Part shown: one piece after another, positions 60,941 to 64,000 of the stretch
How the letters are laid out: each line of letters begins with the position of its first letter
Numbering within the stretch: position 1 is the stretch's first letter
Source: Microglena sp. YARC
Lineage: Eukaryota; Chlorophyta; Chlorophyceae; Chlamydomonadales; Chlamydomonadaceae
Direction of reading: 5' to 3'
DNA length: 64,000 nucleotides
NCBI GenBank assembly: GCA_022414725.1
Contig: CM039464.1
Span: forward strand, 53,395,768-53,459,767
Made by a program: the position numbers and the translations under genes
Notes under the pieces: model-generated
What the model was told of the DNA's origin: nothing
Database searches by the model: none
What the model saw: only the letters and a program-made list of their open reading frames with translations

Positions 60941-63462
60941 GAGGCAGGGTGCTCAGCTGCCTTGCGTGCCAGAATGTCTGCCCTGTCATTTCCAAGGATA
61001 CCTGTGTGGGAACGGACTTTACAAAGAGTGGTGTGTGAGCCATGCAGGATGCGTTGAATGAGGTGTTTTTGAATTGATTGCAGAAGTTCAGTATGAATGG
61101 AACGGGTTGTTGTGGTAGGGTCATGAATCATTTTTTTAATAAGTTGAAGAGAGCAGAGGCTGTCTGTATGGAGTGTAAGGGATTTGTCGTAGTCAATGTT
61201 GAGAAGGGCTTGGTGGATGGCTACCAGTTCTGCCCTGTTGTTAGTTTTGGTGGCCCCTATTCCCCCAGGGTTGATGGTGTAGCTTTGTCCTGCAGCCGGG
61301 ACATATACTGCAGCACCTATTTTACTAGGGTGCCCTGGTTTACCTTTTATTAGGCTACCATCTGTGTAGACTTGGAGGCCTGAGGAGGGGGTAGCTAGGT
61401 GAAGACAAGGGTGAGTAGTGGTAAGAAGAGAGGGAGGAGGGTGTTGGTGGAGTGGAGTTTGCCAAGGATTTTTGGCAAGAGATTTGAGTTTCCGGGGGTA
61501 AGTAATGACAATGTCAGAGAAGGTAAGAGTGGGAGGTGGAGTGATAGTAGAGGGCTCCCAGGATGAGGAGAGGCTTTGCATGTAGTATGTCCATTGGTCA
61601 ATAAAATCTGGGAGTTTAGGAAAATAGGTATCTTGGCTGTGGGGGTTGCATATAAGGATGAGGTGTAGTTTGTGGGTGGAGGGTGGAGTGTGAGATTTGC
61701 TGCCAAGCCAAATTTCAGAGGTAGTATAAAATTCAGACTGCGGTCTGGAGTCAATATAGTGAATCCAGGAGTGGTGGAGGAGGGTTTTGTAAGGGGCAGC
61801 AAGGTCGTCAGGGAGGAGCATCAGGGTGCAGGTAGGGCTGAGAGTATTTTCAGCATGGTCAGCACTGGCTAGGGCCCACCTTAGAGCTTGGTGTGCTTGT
61901 GTCGTGGAGTTAGGAATGTCCACCAGTGAGCCCCCAGTCCAGATGGTAAGAAAGGGGTCTTGGTTGGAGCCAAAGAGCTGATCAGCAGGGCTGGTAGAAG
62001 AGAAGCTGGTGAGGCTTTGGTCGTAGCTAAGGGGGTTAGAAGTACGATGGTGAGTAATGCCCAGAGCAGCTGCTGCTTGGTAGAGAAAAGGAGAAAGAGT
62101 GTTGGTAGCAGCAGGAGCAGCTCTGTATCTGGTGAAGAGGGCAGCTAAGTCAGTGTGGTATGTTCCTCCTTGGGTCAGTTGGTTCCATTTGGTAGGGTGG
62201 TGATTTTTGAAGTGGTCATAGTTTTGTTTGAGAGAGGTTAGTCTGTCGTTGGGAATGTGCCCAAGACAGTGACCAGTGGGGTTATAAAGATATGAAACGT
62301 TGGTGTGTGTGTGTGTGGATTGGTCATCCAGAGTGGTGAGGATGCCTGTTTGTATAATGTAGGCTGAGGGTGGTTGAATGTCCCAGTCTGGGTGCCTGTC
62401 GTGTGTGTAAATTTTCAGAAGTTTGTGAACAAGGTTGTGGTTGTCAGCATTAAATCCTGGGGAGGTGGCCCATTGGCCTTGTTGTTGAAGGTTAGTAAGG
62501 TGGGTGTCCTTCCTAGGGTTGAGGTGTGTGGTTAATGGGGGAGTAGTTTTAAAAGTGTGGGTTAATTGGTCGTATGCTGGTTGTCCCAAAAGTTCAACAA
62601 GGTGAGACGCATTGTGAGATTGGGGTTTCCAATGTATGGTGGAGGTAGTGGAGGTACGAGATGTGCTGTGGTGGATGCTGTATCCCATGTGTGTGTAGGA
62701 GTTGATATGTTCGTTGTGCATGATGGTTGGGGCCCATTGAACGTGGACAACAGTGGAAGTGACTAGTTTGTCGTCGTTGTAGGAGCGCTTGCCCCGCCAG
62801 CTCGTGATGTGCAGGGCTTTGTATTGGGATCCGTAGGTAAGGTGGAGCAGGCGCGCCGGTGGTGCAGGTGCGCTGCTGTCGGGGGATGTCATGGCCTCGC
62901 GGATCCTGTCAGGGTGTGAGGTGGGAGTTATTCTATATGCACGGTAAAATTTAGAGGTGGAGGAGTGACGGATCCAGGATTTGCACAAGTAGTGGCGTGC
63001 TGCCCAGGTGGCATCACTGCTGGGGCAGCCCCATGCTTGGTGCGCGTGACTGCCTTCGGTCTGCGTGGGCCACGCCCACCATTGGTTTCCTTCCAGGTCC
63101 CCAATGGAATCCGCCTCGTAGTATGCGTCAGTTAAAGTGGCGTGAGGTTGGTAACGCTGGGTGGGTGGGGTGGAGGGTTCAATAGAAGCAGGAGATTTAA
63201 CGTTATCGGCTGTGCTCTGCGCAATTGCGTAACCGGGCGCAAGTTGTCGGTGTGAGAGGGGAAGTGGGTCCGAGTGTATTGGGGAGGCGACAGTTTGGAG
63301 GGAGGTGAGGTGAGCGGTGAGGCGGTTCAGGGACCGTTTGTGGTGTTTAGTAACTTTGTGTAAGGTGATAAGAGAGAGATCTGTAGTGCTGACAAGGTGA
63401 GTTCCCATGGGGGTGACCAGGTCATGGTATGAATAGATGGCCAGGTCATGGAATGGAGTCAT
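60925..63462 (-). CDS. LINE polyprotein part with RNase H
   Basis: 845 residues on the minus strand. Residues about 1-690 are Ser/Thr/His/Pro-rich and contain no motif I can name with certainty; a segment near the middle (LSPTCTLMLLPDDLAAPYKT) is unidentified. Residues about 696-840 form an RNase H domain: LQVYTDGSLIKG (Asp701), TNNRAELVAIHQAL (Glu745), LTLHTDSLCSLQLI (Asp767) and SHTGILGNDRADILARKA (Asp826), so all four catalytic acids are present. The frame ends soon after and coding continues in the next frame. Confidence 0.8.
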   Translation of the reverse strand: MTPFHDLAIYSYHDLVTPMGTHLVSTTDLSLITLHKVTKHHKRSLNRLTAHLTSLQTVASPIHSDPLPLSHRQLAPGYAIAQSTADNVKSPASIEPSTPPTQRYQPHATLTDAYYEADSIGDLEGNQWWAWPTQTEGSHAHQAWGCPSSDATWAARHYLCKSWIRHSSTSKFYRAYRITPTSHPDRIREAMTSPDSSAPAPPARLLHLTYGSQYKALHITSWRGKRSYNDDKLVTSTVVHVQWAPTIMHNEHINSYTHMGYSIHHSTSRTSTTSTIHWKPQSHNASHLVELLGQPAYDQLTHTFKTTPPLTTHLNPRKDTHLTNLQQQGQWATSPGFNADNHNLVHKLLKIYTHDRHPDWDIQPPSAYIIQTGILTTLDDQSTHTHTNVSYLYNPTGHCLGHIPNDRLTSLKQNYDHFKNHHPTKWNQLTQGGTYHTDLAALFTRYRAAPAATNTLSPFLYQAAAALGITHHRTSNPLSYDQSLTSFSSTSPADQLFGSNQDPFLTIWTGGSLVDIPNSTTQAHQALRWALASADHAENTLSPTCTLMLLPDDLAAPYKTLLHHSWIHYIDSRPQSEFYTTSEIWLGSKSHTPPSTHKLHLILICNPHSQDTYFPKLPDFIDQWTYYMQSLSSSWEPSTITPPPTLTFSDIVITYPRKLKSLAKNPWQTPLHQHPPPSLLTTTHPCLHLATPSSGLQVYTDGSLIKGKPGHPSKIGAAVYVPAAGQSYTINPGGIGATKTNNRAELVAIHQALLNIDYDKSLTLHTDSLCSLQLIKKMIHDPTTTTRSIHTELLQSIQKHLIQRILHGSHTTLCKVRSHTGILGNDRADILARKAAEHPASTNFY

Positions 63463-63479
63463 GGAATGGAGTCATGAGA

Positions 63480-63962
63480 CTTTCTACAAAGTTATCTTTT
63501 ATCTACTTGGGATCCCTCTTTGTGGATGGTGACTCAAGCAATCGTGCAAAAGCTGCTTTTTCTAGGATGCTCACTAAGGCCTGCTTCGCAATATTGATAT
63601 TCTCACCCACCTGTTTGATTCTCTTGGAATTTTGAGGTGTGGGCCAACACACTTTGTGAAAGGAGACTTGGCTGGGTTCATGACTTGCGTTGTGCTCTCC
63701 ACAAGCTAGGATCCAGTAAAAACACAACATTTTGGAGGCTGTCGATGTCGAAGGTATTATGTCTGAAGTTTTTGAGTCATGGAGGTTTAAGTACCCAAGT
63801 GACACCAATGCAGTTAGAGACATCCCTGATGAGAGAAGGGTTGGCTTTAAAAGCCTCCGATACCAAAAATGGTTCGCAGCCAACAGCAATGATGAGAATG
63901 GCACATAAGCAGGATCAGATTCGTTCTATAGCACAGTTTAGAATGGTTCCCATTGGCTGAAC
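63480..63962 (+). pseudogene. Possible relic of another non-LTR element
   Basis: A plus-strand frame encodes LSFIYLGSLFVDGDSSNRAK and AAFSRMLTKA, resembling the Y-LG-x-L segment after the RT palm in LINE polyproteins. Further frames run on to the window edge with stops (MREGLALKASDTKNG). The evidence is weak and the identity uncertain. Confidence 0.3.
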
Positions 63963-64000
63963 ACAGAAAGAATGAGGGTGGTGGATAGAGCACACATCCC

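Larger units (their letters stand above)
59629..63465 (-). mobile_element. Non-LTR retrotransposon, 5'-truncated, with (CAATTT)n tail
   Basis: The minus-strand element encodes RNase H and a C-terminal zinc-binding domain and ends, at its 3' side, in a hexanucleotide tail (GAAATT repeats on plus, 59629-59670). I see no reverse transcriptase core, so the 5' part is missing. Tail-type 3' ends and 5' truncation are typical of LINE insertion by target-primed reverse transcription. Confidence 0.8.

Overview
The window comes from a repeat-laden eukaryotic nuclear genome, most likely a green alga (inference). The evidence is one spliced gene for a formate/nitrite transporter with a plastid-targeting-like N-terminus, a chromodomain Ty3/gypsy element, Ty1/copia and non-LTR elements, SINEs, MITEs, and interstitial CCCTAAA repeats of plant/algal telomere type. 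There are no bacterial operons.

Layout. 1-6.66 kb: a chromodomain Ty3/gypsy retrotransposon (+), dead by two in-frame stops and a YLND reverse transcriptase motif. 6.6-8.7 kb and 15.7-15.8 kb: a decayed gag/protease-bearing retroelement (+), split by a nested Ty1/copia element (-, 8691-15735) with LTRs I read as identical and a CATGC target duplication. 16-30 kb: gene-poor repeats, including an LTR end, an 89-bp palindrome, long homopolymer and dinucleotide runs, MITEs, a SINE with an 11-bp target duplication, a 116-bp tandem array and a decayed coding relic.

30306-56189 (+): the only convincing host gene, a formate/nitrite transporter (FNT/NAR1-like). No long ORF reveals it. Nine short exons (1,017 nt, 338 aa) join in perfect phase across eight GT-AG introns totalling 24,867 bp, about 96% of the gene. 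The introns consist of arrays and mobile elements. Several arrays are built from pieces of the gene's own exon-intron junctions: exon 2's end plus 5' splice site became a roughly 48-copy minisatellite; exon 3's start plus 3' splice site is present in three extra partial copies; exon 6 has partial copies on both sides; exon 7's end plus donor is repeated downstream. In introns 2 and 7 the duplicated exon ends are fused to the tail of the same SINE family. This is the window's most unusual signal.

56.2-64 kb: interspersed repeats, a SINE, a MITE, and a minus-strand 5'-truncated non-LTR retrotransposon (RNase H plus zinc-binding domain, hexanucleotide tail), followed by a weak plus-strand non-LTR relic at the right edge.

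All functional statements are from reading the sequence only; splice sites are inferred from phase, GT-AG borders and family motifs, not from transcripts.
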